Assembly: GCF_002216005.1 (NCBI RefSeq)
Contig: NZ_NIQC01000002.1
Coordinates: forward strand, 92,832 to 156,831
From: Natranaerobius trueperi
GTDB taxonomy: Bacteria > Bacillota > Natranaerobiia > Natranaerobiales > Natranaerobiaceae
Reading direction: 5' to 3'
Length of the DNA stretch: 64,000 nt
Below the pieces are notes generated by a model that worked only from the letters and a program-made list of their open reading frames with translations, was not told where the DNA came from and did no database searches. A program made the position numbers and the translations under genes. This document shows, piece after piece, positions 8,519 through 17,916 of this stretch (positions within the stretch are counted from its first letter, which is position 1; every line of letters begins with the position of its first letter).

Positions 8519-9130
8519 TCACGTCTTATAATTTGCTGGTGTAACTTCTAAAGCTGTGGGCAGTTCACTTTCAGCATCTACTGCCAAGTGTGATTTGTAT
8601 CCAAACCAGGTAATCTTGTTTTTGAAACTATCAAATTTAGCACCCCAGTTAGCGTTAGTACTAGATTGTTTTGACTTTGGCTGTTTCTTTTCGTAAGCAT
8701 CAATGGTAGTACTATCTATAGTAATTGTAGTACCATCAATAATTCCTTCTTGATAGCAAGCACCTACAAGATCATAAAATAATTGCTCCATTAAACCTTT
8801 TTCTGTAATTTTGGCAAAAACTCGACTAAACGTTGATACGGAAGGAATTTCGTCGCTAATACCAAAGCCACAACAATATCTGAACCTAATATCTTGTTTT
8901 AATCTTGTACTCAATTCGCTAAACTCATTTATTCCTTCTGATGGTGATGCTAAAAGTGCTCTAAGAATTGCTTCTCGATTGTAGCCTGGTGCCCCCGTGG
9001 TGATGGAGATCTTAATTCTTTTGCATATGGTGCGAGATCTAATGAGCTAAAAAGTAAAATTAGTAGATTTTTTAACTCCATTTCTTGCAATGCTTCAAGG
9101 GAAAACAGGGTTGTTTGTAGAAAATACGAT
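8519..9130 (-). pseudogene. Transposase fragment, IS1182/DUF772-like
   Basis: The in-frame part (8519-8914) reads RYCCGFGISDEIPSVSTFSR, then the DDE-type segment IDSTTIDAYEKKQPKSKQ and WFGYKSHLAVD, and stops prematurely after VTPANYKT. Upstream, at 8915-9130, the missing N-terminus is found in other frames (GAPGYNREAILRALL and MELKNLLILLF), so the gene is both frameshifted and truncated at its C-terminus. Family assignment is by the DUF772-like N-terminal pattern and is approximate. It cannot be active. Confidence 0.8.
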
Positions 9131-9374
9131 AGTGGAACTCACTCGTTATCGAGATATTTTGTTTCCACTTAGTATTTTCGATAATTTTGGGGTGAGCTCC
9201 TTTTATATTGAGCGAAAAACCCCACGAATTGGGCTTTCAAAATTTTGCAAAAGGCCTAATTAATAATTGATAATTGTAAACTATAATATATATAAATATA
9301 TTTATTAGAAGTGGAAGGTAAAAAGGTATCTGCTATTTGATATAGTAGATACCTTAGATCTAGGAGGTGAGGTT

Positions 9375-10628
9375 TTGAACTCTTCAAAGTATACTGTAGC
9401 TCTAATTGGAGCAGGTCATAGAGGGAAAAATATCTATGGTAATTTTATAAAAAAACATTGCTCTGATATTAATATTACTGCAGTTGCAGAACCTAACTTA
9501 TATAAAAGAAAAGCTTTTGCTAAAGAACATAATATTCCATACGAGCGTCAATATAAAAATTATGAACAATTATTTGAACAAGGTAAAATTGCTGATGCTT
9601 TGTTAATTACAACCATGGACCATGATCATTATCACCCCACGATAAAAGGGTTAGAAATAGGATACAAAATTCTATTAGAAAAACCTATAGCACCTAATTT
9701 TGACGAATTTCAAAAATTGGTTGATAAAACAAGAGAAAATAGGGATAGTATACTAATTGCACATGTGTTAAGATACACACCTTTTTATAAACAGTTAAAA
9801 GAGACTTTAAATAAAAGTGAAATTGGGGATATTAAGGCTATTAACCATACTGAAAATGTTGGTTATTATCACTTCGTTCATAGTTATGTAAGAGGTAATT
9901 GGAGAAATGAATCAGTTTCTGCTCCTTTAGCTTTAGCTAAAAGCTCTCATGACTTTGATCTTTTAACTTGGTTATTAAACAATAAAAAATGTAAAACTGT
10001 TTTTGCACAAGGAAAACAAAATTATTTTATCAAAGATAACCATCCTTATAATGCAGGAAAACATTGTAATCGTTGTGAAGCTGAAAATAACTGTCCTTAT
10101 TCTGCAAAACACATCTACCTATCAAAAAACCTCCCTTGGCCAAAAGAAGTTGTTAAAACTATGCCCCCTTTATATCAAAGAAAACTTGGGGTCAAATTTA
10201 CTGACTTAGGCAAATGTGTTTATTTACTAGATAATACAATGCCTGAAGTAATAACTGCAAATCTTAACTACCAAGACAACATTCAAGTCAATTTTACATT
10301 AAACGGATTATCCAAGGAAATGACCAGAGTAACTAAAATATATGGAACTAAAGGTGAGATTAGAGCAGATTTTGCTCAAAATAAAATTCAGCTATTACCA
10401 TTTAGAAAAAAAGAAGAAAACATTGAACCACCATATAAACAAGGCGCTCATGGAGGAGGAGACCTGGGGTTAATGGAGCATTTTGAAAGTTATCTAAAAG
10501 AAGAATATGAAAAAGACACCTCAACTCTTGAGGCATCTATCGAAAGTCATATAGTCGGGTTTGCAGTAGAACAATCTAGAAGAACAAATAAAATCACTTC
10601 AGTTGATGATTTTAGAACAAACCTTTAA
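9375..10628 (+). CDS. Gfo/Idh/MocA family NAD(P)-dependent oxidoreductase
   Basis: Rossmann-fold dehydrogenase of 417 residues. N-terminal nucleotide motif ALIGAGHRGKNIYG (residues 9-22), the EKPIA motif near 110 that carries the usual catalytic Lys, and a C-terminal GFO-type domain. It belongs to the subgroup with a cysteine cluster, CNRCEAENNC, near residue 235 plus a later GKCVY, likely a bound metal. The substrate is probably a sugar or inositol derivative but cannot be named. The start is TTG after TAGGAGGTGAGG. Its 3' end overlaps the convergent lipid kinase gene by 17 bases. Confidence 0.88.
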   Translation: MNSSKYTVALIGAGHRGKNIYGNFIKKHCSDINITAVAEPNLYKRKAFAKEHNIPYERQYKNYEQLFEQGKIADALLITTMDHDHYHPTIKGLEIGYKILLEKPIAPNFDEFQKLVDKTRENRDSILIAHVLRYTPFYKQLKETLNKSEIGDIKAINHTENVGYYHFVHSYVRGNWRNESVSAPLALAKSSHDFDLLTWLLNNKKCKTVFAQGKQNYFIKDNHPYNAGKHCNRCEAENNCPYSAKHIYLSKNLPWPKEVVKTMPPLYQRKLGVKFTDLGKCVYLLDNTMPEVITANLNYQDNIQVNFTLNGLSKEMTRVTKIYGTKGEIRADFAQNKIQLLPFRKKEENIEPPYKQGAHGGGDLGLMEHFESYLKEEYEKDTSTLEASIESHIVGFAVEQSRRTNKITSVDDFRTNL

Positions 10629-11535
10629 TCTCTTGTTCCTTTTGCTTTTGATAAGCAAAAGGTAATCTTTTAGGTAATATATCAATTTTTATAGGAAGAG
10701 TTGGACCTTTTTCACCATCAACAACACTAACAACCTCTTTATCAGAAGTTATTTCGATACTATCTTTTTGAAAATAAGTGATTCTATGGTCTTCTAGATG
10801 TTCTCCTCTAATAATCTTTGGAAGTAACGGAGCCAAATCAAGTATAGTTTTATTCTCTTTTACAATAACAATATCCAGTTTGCCATCACTAAGCGATGAA
10901 CGAGGAGCTAGGCTTTTAAACCCGCCTGCTCCTTTTCCATTTAAGACAAGTAATAGATAACCTTGGGTCGTTTCAATTTTAGTAGTATCTTTTAAACTAA
11001 AATTAATCGAACCAAAATTAGGTAATTGCTTTATAGCTTCCACCCAATATGCCCACATACCTAATCTTTGTTTTAATTCAGGTGGTGTTTTATACGAGAT
11101 ATCTGCAAAAGAACCTATTCCAAATACATTTATAAAGTAATAATCATTTACCCTACCAACATCTAAAAATTTTATGTTTTCTTGAAATACTGAATTAATC
11201 ATCTCTTCTATGCTTACTTCTTGTTCAAAAAGTTGGTAAGCAAAATCATTAGCTGTTCCTGAAGGATAAGGAACAATTGTTGGTAATTCATCTGGTGACA
11301 ATGATGTCGAAGATAGTATCACATTCACTATAGTATTTAGTGTGCCATCACCACCAAAAGTAATCAAACCTTTTAAGTCTTTTAAGGAACCTAATAACTC
11401 ACTTTTAAAACCATCATCTGTTAACGAAAGTAATTTAACACTACTACCTTTATTTTCTATAATCTTAATTATTTGATTAAGCTTATTTTGATTAGCTTGA
11501 CCTGCCTTTTGATTAAAAACAACCAAAAATTCCAT
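10612..11535 (-). CDS. Diacylglycerol/lipid kinase family protein (DagK/YegS type)
   Basis: Phosphorylates diacylglycerol or a related lipid at the membrane face, recycling it to phosphatidic acid. Catalytic motif LITFGGDGTLNTIVN near residue 78 (GGDGT) and TVPYPSGTANDFAYQL near 115 are intact, and the C-terminal domain has LDIVIVKE and the substrate loop typical of the family. Length 307 is normal. ATG start after AGGAGGAAAAAG. A decayed paralogue lies at 28.5-29.4 kb. The exact lipid substrate is not determined. Confidence 0.9.
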   Translation of the reverse strand: MEFLVVFNQKAGQANQNKLNQIIKIIENKGSSVKLLSLTDDGFKSELLGSLKDLKGLITFGGDGTLNTIVNVILSSTSLSPDELPTIVPYPSGTANDFAYQLFEQEVSIEEMINSVFQENIKFLDVGRVNDYYFINVFGIGSFADISYKTPPELKQRLGMWAYWVEAIKQLPNFGSINFSLKDTTKIETTQGYLLLVLNGKGAGGFKSLAPRSSLSDGKLDIVIVKENKTILDLAPLLPKIIRGEHLEDHRITYFQKDSIEITSDKEVVSVVDGEKGPTLPIKIDILPKRLPFAYQKQKEQEIKGLF

Positions 11536-11614
11536 CAGCTTTTTCCTCCTATAAAGAAATCTGATATTATGGTAAAATTAGCATAGTAATTTCTATAATT
11601 TGGGGGGAAGTAAA

Positions 11615-11863
11615 ATGAGCTATATGATAATTGGACTTGTAATTATTATAACTATTATCTATTTTGTTCGCCAAAAAGGAAGCATTACCTCCTCACGTGA
11701 ACAACATTTAAGAAACAAATGTAAATCCCTTTTAAAAACTTCTGATGCGGAAGCTGAAAAGACTCTTACTAGATTAATCGAACGGCAAAAAGAAAGAAAT
11801 CCCGGTAAGTCTGAAGAGTGGTATCTTGATAAGATCCTATATGACCTTGAAAAAGATAAGTAA
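11615..11863 (+). CDS. Small membrane-anchored hypothetical protein (82 aa)
   Basis: One N-terminal transmembrane helix (about residues 1-17, SYMIIGLVIIITIIYFV) followed by a basic, helical cytoplasmic domain with EAEKTLTRLIERQKER. The ATG at 11615 is chosen because GGGGGGAAG lies at 11602-11610; an upstream TTG at 11600 would overlap this ribosome site. Divergent from the lipid kinase (80 bases). Function unknown. Confidence 0.7.
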   Translation: MSYMIIGLVIIITIIYFVRQKGSITSSREQHLRNKCKSLLKTSDAEAEKTLTRLIERQKERNPGKSEEWYLDKILYDLEKDK

Positions 11864-12065
11864 TTTGCCTTAAATTTAAGTTTATATTTATGCATCGTGA
11901 CATTTTTTACTACATTTAAACAGTATTAGTGTTTGTTTGTACTATAATTAACAATTATATAATATAAATCTACTAATGCAGGAAGTAAATACATAAAAAT
12001 CAAAATTTAAATTTTTGGGTTATCAACTCTATTTCTAGATGCTCTAAAAAATGGGGAAGAAGGTC

Positions 12066-12465
12066 TTGAGGGTAGGTACTTACTTTTACTCAGCAGTCTC
12101 TGAAGCAAATGAAAAAGGTTATGTTACTGCTGATGTAACTTTAGAAAACGACGAAATCGTAGAAGTTGAACTAACTGAGTTCAACAATATGGCAAGGAAA
12201 AAAAGATGAAGACTATGGCTACGATATATGTCATAATGCAATGGACGAGCTACCTAAAAGATTAGTTTAAGAAAATTCAGCCGACATTGATGTGTTCTCA
12301 TAGGCAACTAGTACATCTGAAAAATCAATCGATACAGTAGCTAAAGCTATTGAACATGCGGAAGGAAATGAAGATGCTTTTGATGGTACTTTTATGGGCG
12401 CATCAGATGAAAGTGATCGAGGCGGCTGGGATGTCGCTCTAGTTTCTTTAGGTGCTAGCACATAA
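12066..12465 (+). pseudogene. Decayed FMN-binding domain protein
   Basis: Conceptual translation across frames gives GTYFYSAVSEANEKGYVTAD, LENDEIVEVELTEF, then after a frameshift KDEDYGYDICHNAMDELPKR, a stop, the segment ENSADIDVFS, another stop in the middle of the flavin-attachment region (ATSTSEKS) and finally AFDGTFMGASDESDRGGWDV. This is the pattern of FMN-binding (PF04205) lipoproteins. At least two stops and one shift, with no start or signal peptide left. The end overlaps a perfect hairpin at 12451-12474. Confidence 0.75.
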
Positions 12466-12474
12466 GCTAGCACC
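12451..12474 (+). terminator. Hairpin at end of FMN-binding pseudogene
   Basis: GGTGCTAGC / GCTAGCACC inverted repeat around the stop codon, followed by TATTTATTTG. Probable old terminator. Confidence 0.6.
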
Positions 12475-12951
12475 TATTTATTTGCTGATATTCTTCCCTT
12501 ATATCTAAATCATGTCCAATGTTTTAGGCTCCGTGTCTAATAGACACAGAAGTGCGAAATGCTTCAAAACCTATGTATTTAACTCTTCTAATTTGTTTTA
12601 CAAGGTTTTAGAGACCAGAATCAAAGTACCGAAATACCGTTTATAATAAACTTTAAAAAGATAATTCCCCCAACCGTTTTAAAAAATTTTTTTGCAACCT
12701 CACTACATTCGGTTGCGATGAAATGTAACTTACTTTAATAAGGGGTAGTTACACTTTTGATATGGAGAATATTGTTATTTAACTGTATTTTCTATTCGTT
12801 TTCTAAAGTCTTTTAAACTTGCTTATAAGGTGTATAGATGATTTCATTATCAACTTATTCTAGTTACAGTTCCATATAACGATTATTAGTTTAGGTGAAC
12901 TAATGGATTATCCCTCTGTTATAAATAACGCTAAGGACATTAACTTTCTAT
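12475..12951. other. Gene-free stretch
   Basis: About 475 bases with no convincing ORF. It contains a short A/T tract with TTTTAAAAAATTTTTTT near 12680 and scattered stops in all frames. Nothing is recognised. Confidence 0.5.
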
Positions 12952-14301
12952 TTAATGGTCAAGATAACTAAATCCGGCTTTTTGTAGCTGTTTAGTTAAA
13001 TATTTATTTGCTTCTCTGATAACTTGACCTTCGTCGATTGTTTGTAACTTTCTATCTTTCATAAGAGTTTTTCCATTTATTATCGTAGTCATTACATCGG
13101 TACTTTTCGCACAATAAACTAACTTAGAGACCACATCTTCTCTTTCCCTTGGTGCTGAATGAATACTATCTAAATTAACAATAGCTAAATCTGCTAACTT
13201 TCCTTCTTCTAAACTACCTAATTGTGATTCCATACCCATAGCTCGTGCACCACCAAGAGTTGCCATTTCAAATACTTGTTCTGCATTCATTACTGTTGGA
13301 TCTAAAACTCTAGCTTTATGAATTAACGCTGCATGTCTCATTTCTACAAACATATCTAAGTTATTATTACAAGGAGCACCATCTGCAGCTAAGGAAACTT
13401 CAGCCCCTAAATCTAATAGTTCTGGAATATGAGCAATACCTGATGCTAGTTTTAAATTAGAGCTTGGACAATGGGAAATTTTTGTTTTAGTATCAGCAAG
13501 AATCTTCTTTTCTGCTTCATCTAACCAAATACAATGTGCTAAGACAAGATTCTCACCTGTTAAACCTAGTTTATCAAATAATTTAACATTTCTTAAACCG
13601 GTTTTTTCTTCTACTAGCTTAGTTTCTTGTTGATTTTCTGAAGCATGTGTATGAACTAATACATCATACTCTTTTGTAATATCACGTACTTTTTCTAATG
13701 CATCAACAGTACATGAAATTGCAAACCTCGGAGCTAAACCATATTTTATTCTTCCGTCACCTTCTCCATGCCATTTCTCAAGTAACCGAACACTTTCATT
13801 TATAGAATCTTCAGTGCTTTCTTTAAGTGTTTCAGGTACATCACCACCATCGTCCATCATACACTTTCCGGTTACTGCTCGATACCCGGTTTCATAAATT
13901 GCTTTGATAGCTGGTTCAGTGTAGTGTACAGTTTCCATATCTATAATAGACGTGGTTCCACCTTTTATTAATTCAGAAATACCAAGGTATGCTGAGATAT
14001 AATTTGATTCTGCTGTATGTGAGCCTTCTAATGGCCAAATTTTATTTTTTAACCAGTCAAGAAGTTCAAGATCATCTGCCTGGCCTCTATATAATGTTTG
14101 TGTTAAATGAATATGTGATTGAATCATACCGGGGATAACAACTTGATCTGTAGCATCTATAACTTCATCAACTTTATCTGTTATCTCTTCTTGACTGATC
14201 TTTGATATTTTATTTCCTTCTATCAGAATATTGCCTGTAAAAACTTCCTTATTTGGATTCATTGTTATTAAAGTACCTTTCTTTATTAAAATCGAAGACA
14301 T
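12952..14301 (-). CDS. 5'-deoxyadenosine / methylthioadenosine deaminase (amidohydrolase)
   Basis: Zinc-dependent amidohydrolase of 449 residues that deaminates the adenine ring of 5'-deoxyadenosine, methylthioadenosine or S-adenosylhomocysteine to the inosine form. Metal ligands are visible: SHIHL near residue 62, HTHASE near 218, HCIW near 255 and the Asp in AADGAPCNNNLDMF near 305. The ADGAPCNNN form and the QTLYRGQADDLELLDWLK segment fit best the group named 5'-deoxyadenosine deaminase (DadD). ATG at 14301, 11 bases after AAGGAG; an in-frame GTG at 14313 overlaps that site. It could work with MtnA and the aldolase at 24-26 kb. A guanine or atrazine-type deaminase is less likely. Confidence 0.85.
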   Translation of the reverse strand: MSSILIKKGTLITMNPNKEVFTGNILIEGNKISKISQEEITDKVDEVIDATDQVVIPGMIQSHIHLTQTLYRGQADDLELLDWLKNKIWPLEGSHTAESNYISAYLGISELIKGGTTSIIDMETVHYTEPAIKAIYETGYRAVTGKCMMDDGGDVPETLKESTEDSINESVRLLEKWHGEGDGRIKYGLAPRFAISCTVDALEKVRDITKEYDVLVHTHASENQQETKLVEEKTGLRNVKLFDKLGLTGENLVLAHCIWLDEAEKKILADTKTKISHCPSSNLKLASGIAHIPELLDLGAEVSLAADGAPCNNNLDMFVEMRHAALIHKARVLDPTVMNAEQVFEMATLGGARAMGMESQLGSLEEGKLADLAIVNLDSIHSAPREREDVVSKLVYCAKSTDVMTTIINGKTLMKDRKLQTIDEGQVIREANKYLTKQLQKAGFSYLDH

Positions 14302-14948
14302 TATTGACCACACTCCTTAATTAGTTTTTAAATAATAAGGGGTACTGCCACCACAAAATCGTAAGGAGGACGTCCCCTTATTTAACTATGTTATTATCTT
14401 AATTGTTATCCTAAAATTAACCTTAACACAAATAGAAGAAACAATACTGAATTTATTGAAGATAGATCTTAAATTACGAATAATTATCTTTAAAGCTACA
14501 TACCGAGAACACCAAATACAAGTTCTGCTGGAATACTGTAATCTAGAGGCATCATCAAGATTGTTGAAAAATGCAGGAATTGTTCTGTCAATCATCAAAA
14601 TCGAAAACGGCGTTGCTAATATAAATTTATTTAACAAAAACTAAAGATCATACAGGCATTTAGCCGTAAAGAATGCCCCTATGACAATGCACACAGCTAG
14701 CCTTAGAAAAGAAGGAGTTAACCATGAAAGATATCTAGCTTTCGATTCTTCTAAGTTTATTAAAAGCTAGTACAACAGAAAAATAATGCATGGAAGTTTA
14801 AGTTTTGTGAACTCAAGCTTTTACGAGTTCATAAAACACTCGCTAAAACTTGATTTTTGTGCATAAAATATTGACTCATGTCAAATAAGCAGGAAAACGT
14901 CTAGTTTAACAAGAATTATATATTATAGACTATCTTAGGAGTGATTTC
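14302..14948. other. Gene-free stretch
   Basis: About 645 bases. A 62-codon frame (14456-14644) lacks a ribosome site and resembles nothing known. Other frames are interrupted. The flavoprotein promoter should lie near the right end. I see no RNA gene. Confidence 0.5.
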
Positions 14949-16313
14949 ATGTCAAAACGAGTTATTATAATCGGTGGGAACGCAGCTGGGTTAAGTGCTG
15001 CTAGTCAGATCAAAAGACAAGACGCAAGCTGGGATGTTACCGTTGTAGAAAAATCTGACGAAATATCATATGCAAGTTGTGGTATACCCTATTTTATTCA
15101 AGGAGAAGTCACATCTTCAGATCAACTATTTGCTTTAACAACTAATGATTTAAAAGAAAAACGAGGTATTGATTTAAAACTTAATCATGAAGTTAGAAAA
15201 GTTCTTCCGAGAGAAAACTCATTAGTTTTAAGTTCACAAGATAAAGAATATAAAGAAAGTTACGATTACCTAGTAGTAGCTAGTGGAGTATCTCCAAACT
15301 TACATAATATTGATATTACTTCTCGTAGAGAAAATAGCAATATATTTACTATTAAAAGTATTAAAGATGGCATTAATATAAAAAATTCTATTGAAAAATA
15401 TGACATTAGTAGAGTTGGTATTATTGGTGGAGGGTATATCGCTTTAGAAATGGTGGAAGTTTTTTCTTTACTAGGTTATAATACAACTTTAATCCATCGT
15501 AGGAACCAATTCAGTAAAGCCTTTGAGCCTGAGGTATCTGAGCATATGAAAGATGTACTTAAAAAAAATAATGTCACCTTAGAGTTAGAAACAAAAATTG
15601 CAAGCGTAATAGAAAAAAATGATAATATCACTGTTAGAAAGTCAGACGAAACGAGTCTCAATTTTGATATATTAATAGTTGCAATTGGTGTTACACCTAG
15701 CACTAAGTTTCTAAAAAATAGTGGCATCGAATATGGTATCAAAGGTAGTATAAGAGTAAATGAATATCTTCAGACTAATATTTCTAATATATACGCAGCA
15801 GGTGATGTTGCAGAAGCTAAGAATATTGTTACTAAACAACCCACTTTTTCACCTTTAGCTTTAAAGGCTAACAAAGAAGGTAGTATCACTGGTACAAATA
15901 TAGTAAAAAATAATGTCGAAACTTTTCCTGGTGTGTTAAATAGCTCTATAATGAAATTGTTTGATACTGGGGTTGCTAGAACAGGTATCACTGAGTCAGA
16001 AGCTAAATCAAAAGGATATCATGTTAAAAAAATCAGAATAGAAAGTAATACTAAACCAAAATATTATCCTGATAGTTCTAAGGTTACATTATTTATCAAT
16101 TTTGATGAACATAACGGAAAATTACTAGGTGGACAAATAATAGGACCTTTAAATGAAGTAAAAAGAATTGATGTTTTGTCAGGGATGATTCAATCTGAAA
16201 AAACTATACAAGATTTATACCATTTAGATTTAGCTTATGCTCCACCCTTTTCACCAGTTTATGATCCTATTGTACTAGCTGGACGTGTTGGAAAAAAATA
16301 TGTTAGAAATTAA
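14949..16313 (+). CDS. CoA-disulfide reductase / NADH oxidase-like flavoprotein
   Basis: FAD- and NAD(P)H-dependent flavoprotein of the single-cysteine disulfide reductase group. FAD motif IIIGGNAAGLSAASQ (residues 6-20), redox-active Cys44 in YASCGIPY, NAD motif GIIGGGYIALEMVE near 158, and the second FAD motif IYAAGDVAEA near 280. The C-terminal dimerisation domain includes YAPPFSPVYDPI, typical of CoA-disulfide reductases. Likely reduces CoA-disulfide, polysulfide or oxygen in the cytoplasm as thiol or oxidative-stress defence. Length 454 is normal. ATG start after TAGGAGTGATTTC. Monocistronic. Confidence 0.88.
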   Translation: MSKRVIIIGGNAAGLSAASQIKRQDASWDVTVVEKSDEISYASCGIPYFIQGEVTSSDQLFALTTNDLKEKRGIDLKLNHEVRKVLPRENSLVLSSQDKEYKESYDYLVVASGVSPNLHNIDITSRRENSNIFTIKSIKDGINIKNSIEKYDISRVGIIGGGYIALEMVEVFSLLGYNTTLIHRRNQFSKAFEPEVSEHMKDVLKKNNVTLELETKIASVIEKNDNITVRKSDETSLNFDILIVAIGVTPSTKFLKNSGIEYGIKGSIRVNEYLQTNISNIYAAGDVAEAKNIVTKQPTFSPLALKANKEGSITGTNIVKNNVETFPGVLNSSIMKLFDTGVARTGITESEAKSKGYHVKKIRIESNTKPKYYPDSSKVTLFINFDEHNGKLLGGQIIGPLNEVKRIDVLSGMIQSEKTIQDLYHLDLAYAPPFSPVYDPIVLAGRVGKKYVRN

Positions 16314-16339
16314 ACTAGAATATTATTCCGGTTAATTTC

Positions 16340-16790
16340 TAACATATTTCCTTTTACTACCATATTGGATTTTCTTTATAAAACATTTCGATTGCTCTGT
16401 CTCCGATAGCATGACATAAAATCTTTATTTTATACCTATCAGAACAATCAAATATTAAGTAATTCTTCATAGGAGTATGTCAAAACCACCACAATAAGTC
16501 TCTCTAAGGACGAAATTTTTCCTTCAAGTAAACTATCCAAAAGAACTTTTAATGGGTCCAATTTTATAAATTTTTATATCTATTTTTAATAATATGTTCA
16601 TACTTGTTCCAAAATAAATGACTACCATTAAAATCCAGGAACTTTTGTTTTACCATCAAGGTCGATGTTTTGTTCATTATCTAATCAAAATAAGATAAAT
16701 CAACTTTTTTTCTACTAACATCGCTATTTTCCATCTTTTATTAATATTTTTTCTGCACATGGATATATTTCATCCATTGTGTATATTTTG
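16340..16790 (-). pseudogene. Possible remnant of a metal-dependent amidohydrolase
   Basis: On the minus strand a frame reads CHAIGDRAIEMFYKENP near 16410-16350, which resembles the HAIGDRA motif of YtcJ-type amidohydrolases. The surrounding 450 bases have stops in all frames and no start. This is a weak call based on one motif. Otherwise the interval holds no gene. Confidence 0.3.
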
Positions 16791-16811
16791 CAAATAGTAA
16801 ATAACCATCTT

Positions 16812-17531
16812 TTAACCCCCCATAGAATTTTTTTGGGTAAGATTTTTTAAATCAGATTTTAAAGCTTTTACTAGTTCACCAAGATTTTGATGTTTTACAT
16901 TATTAGTGTTATAATTTCCTATCCTAAAAGCCAATTGCACTGAAAAACCGATAGTTAAAGCAACAATTACTGTACCAATCCCTACAGGTCCGCCTAGTAG
17001 GTAACCAATAAGTAATACAGTTAGTTCCATACACCCGCGAATTAACCATACCGGTTTTTTCGTTAACTTGACAAGACCTACCATTAAAGCATCTCTAGGA
17101 CCTGCACCTAATTGTACTTTTAAGTAGAAAAAGGTTGCCCAACCTATTGCAAATATTCCCGAAATAAGCATCAAAAATCTAATTACTATATTATCTGGTG
17201 TAAAAAACACACCTAAAGCTTCAAAGATATCAACAAATAGGCCTATAAAATACATATTTAAAAAGCTTCCTATCCCCAAAGGCTCTCCTAAAAAGTAAGA
17301 AATAGCTAATAAAGTTATACCCGTTATTTGCATCACCTGCCCTAATGAAATTGGTAAATAAATACTTACCCCCTTATGAAAGACATCCCATGGACCCATC
17401 CCTAAATCAGCATATAGGGTCAATAAAATACCTATAGAAAACAATATAAACCCTAAAAATAACCACGGCATTTTGTAAATAAGGCTTTTAAAAACTGTAT
17501 CTCCCTGGAAAAGTTTTAATAAAATCATCAT
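16812..17531 (-). CDS. YczE/YitT-family integral membrane protein
   Basis: Membrane protein of 239 residues with about five hydrophobic segments. Family signatures: LYADLGMGPWDVFHKG near residue 40, then FYLKVQLGAGPRDALMVGL near 135, the repeated 'G-x-GP-D' element. Function is not established for this family. The ATG at 17531 is preferred because GAAAGGA lies seven bases upstream; an in-frame upstream start would have no ribosome site. The C-terminal 35 residues are soluble and basic. Confidence 0.8.
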   Translation of the reverse strand: MMILLKLFQGDTVFKSLIYKMPWLFLGFILFSIGILLTLYADLGMGPWDVFHKGVSIYLPISLGQVMQITGITLLAISYFLGEPLGIGSFLNMYFIGLFVDIFEALGVFFTPDNIVIRFLMLISGIFAIGWATFFYLKVQLGAGPRDALMVGLVKLTKKPVWLIRGCMELTVLLIGYLLGGPVGIGTVIVALTIGFSVQLAFRIGNYNTNNVKHQNLGELVKALKSDLKNLTQKNSMGG

Positions 17532-17850
17532 TTTGATGTCCTTTCTTTTTTTGTCTCTCACTGTTAACATCTATACTGTATTATACTAATCATTTCTATC
17601 TTTGAAAATAACATAAATAGTGAAAATAGTTGTTAATATACCGGTACCAAAAAGAACTAATATAAGAAAACCTACATAAAATATGAGCTGTAATCCAACA
17701 TGATTTCTGAATTACCTAAATCAACAATATATATTGGTCTGACACCTATAAATGCAAAGAAATTAATAAAAACCTAATAAAGCAATGATTAATAATATAA
17801 CAAAATTTTTATCTAACTATTATTGCTCTACCTAACCATCAAAAAAATTA
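17532..17850. other. Gene-free stretch
   Basis: About 320 bases with no ORF or motif recognised, between the YczE-type gene and the nucleoside-transporter terminator. Confidence 0.5.
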
Positions 17851-17887
17851 CAAGCCACAAATATAATTGTATTTGTGGCTTGTAATT
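17851..17887 (-). terminator. Terminator of nucleoside transporter operon
   Basis: Hairpin with arms TACAAGCCACAAATA and its complement around AATTGT, followed on the minus strand by a run of seven Ts. It closes the long minus-strand gene block. Confidence 0.85.
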
Positions 17888-17916
17888 AGTTTAACGTATA
17901 TTTAGAAGAAGTAATT

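Noticed and set aside
12267..12473. 68-codon minus-strand frame
   Set aside because: Antisense shadow of the FMN-binding pseudogene.
14456..14644. 62-codon ORF
   Set aside because: No ribosome site, no family resemblance, and it overlaps an opposite-strand frame of similar quality.
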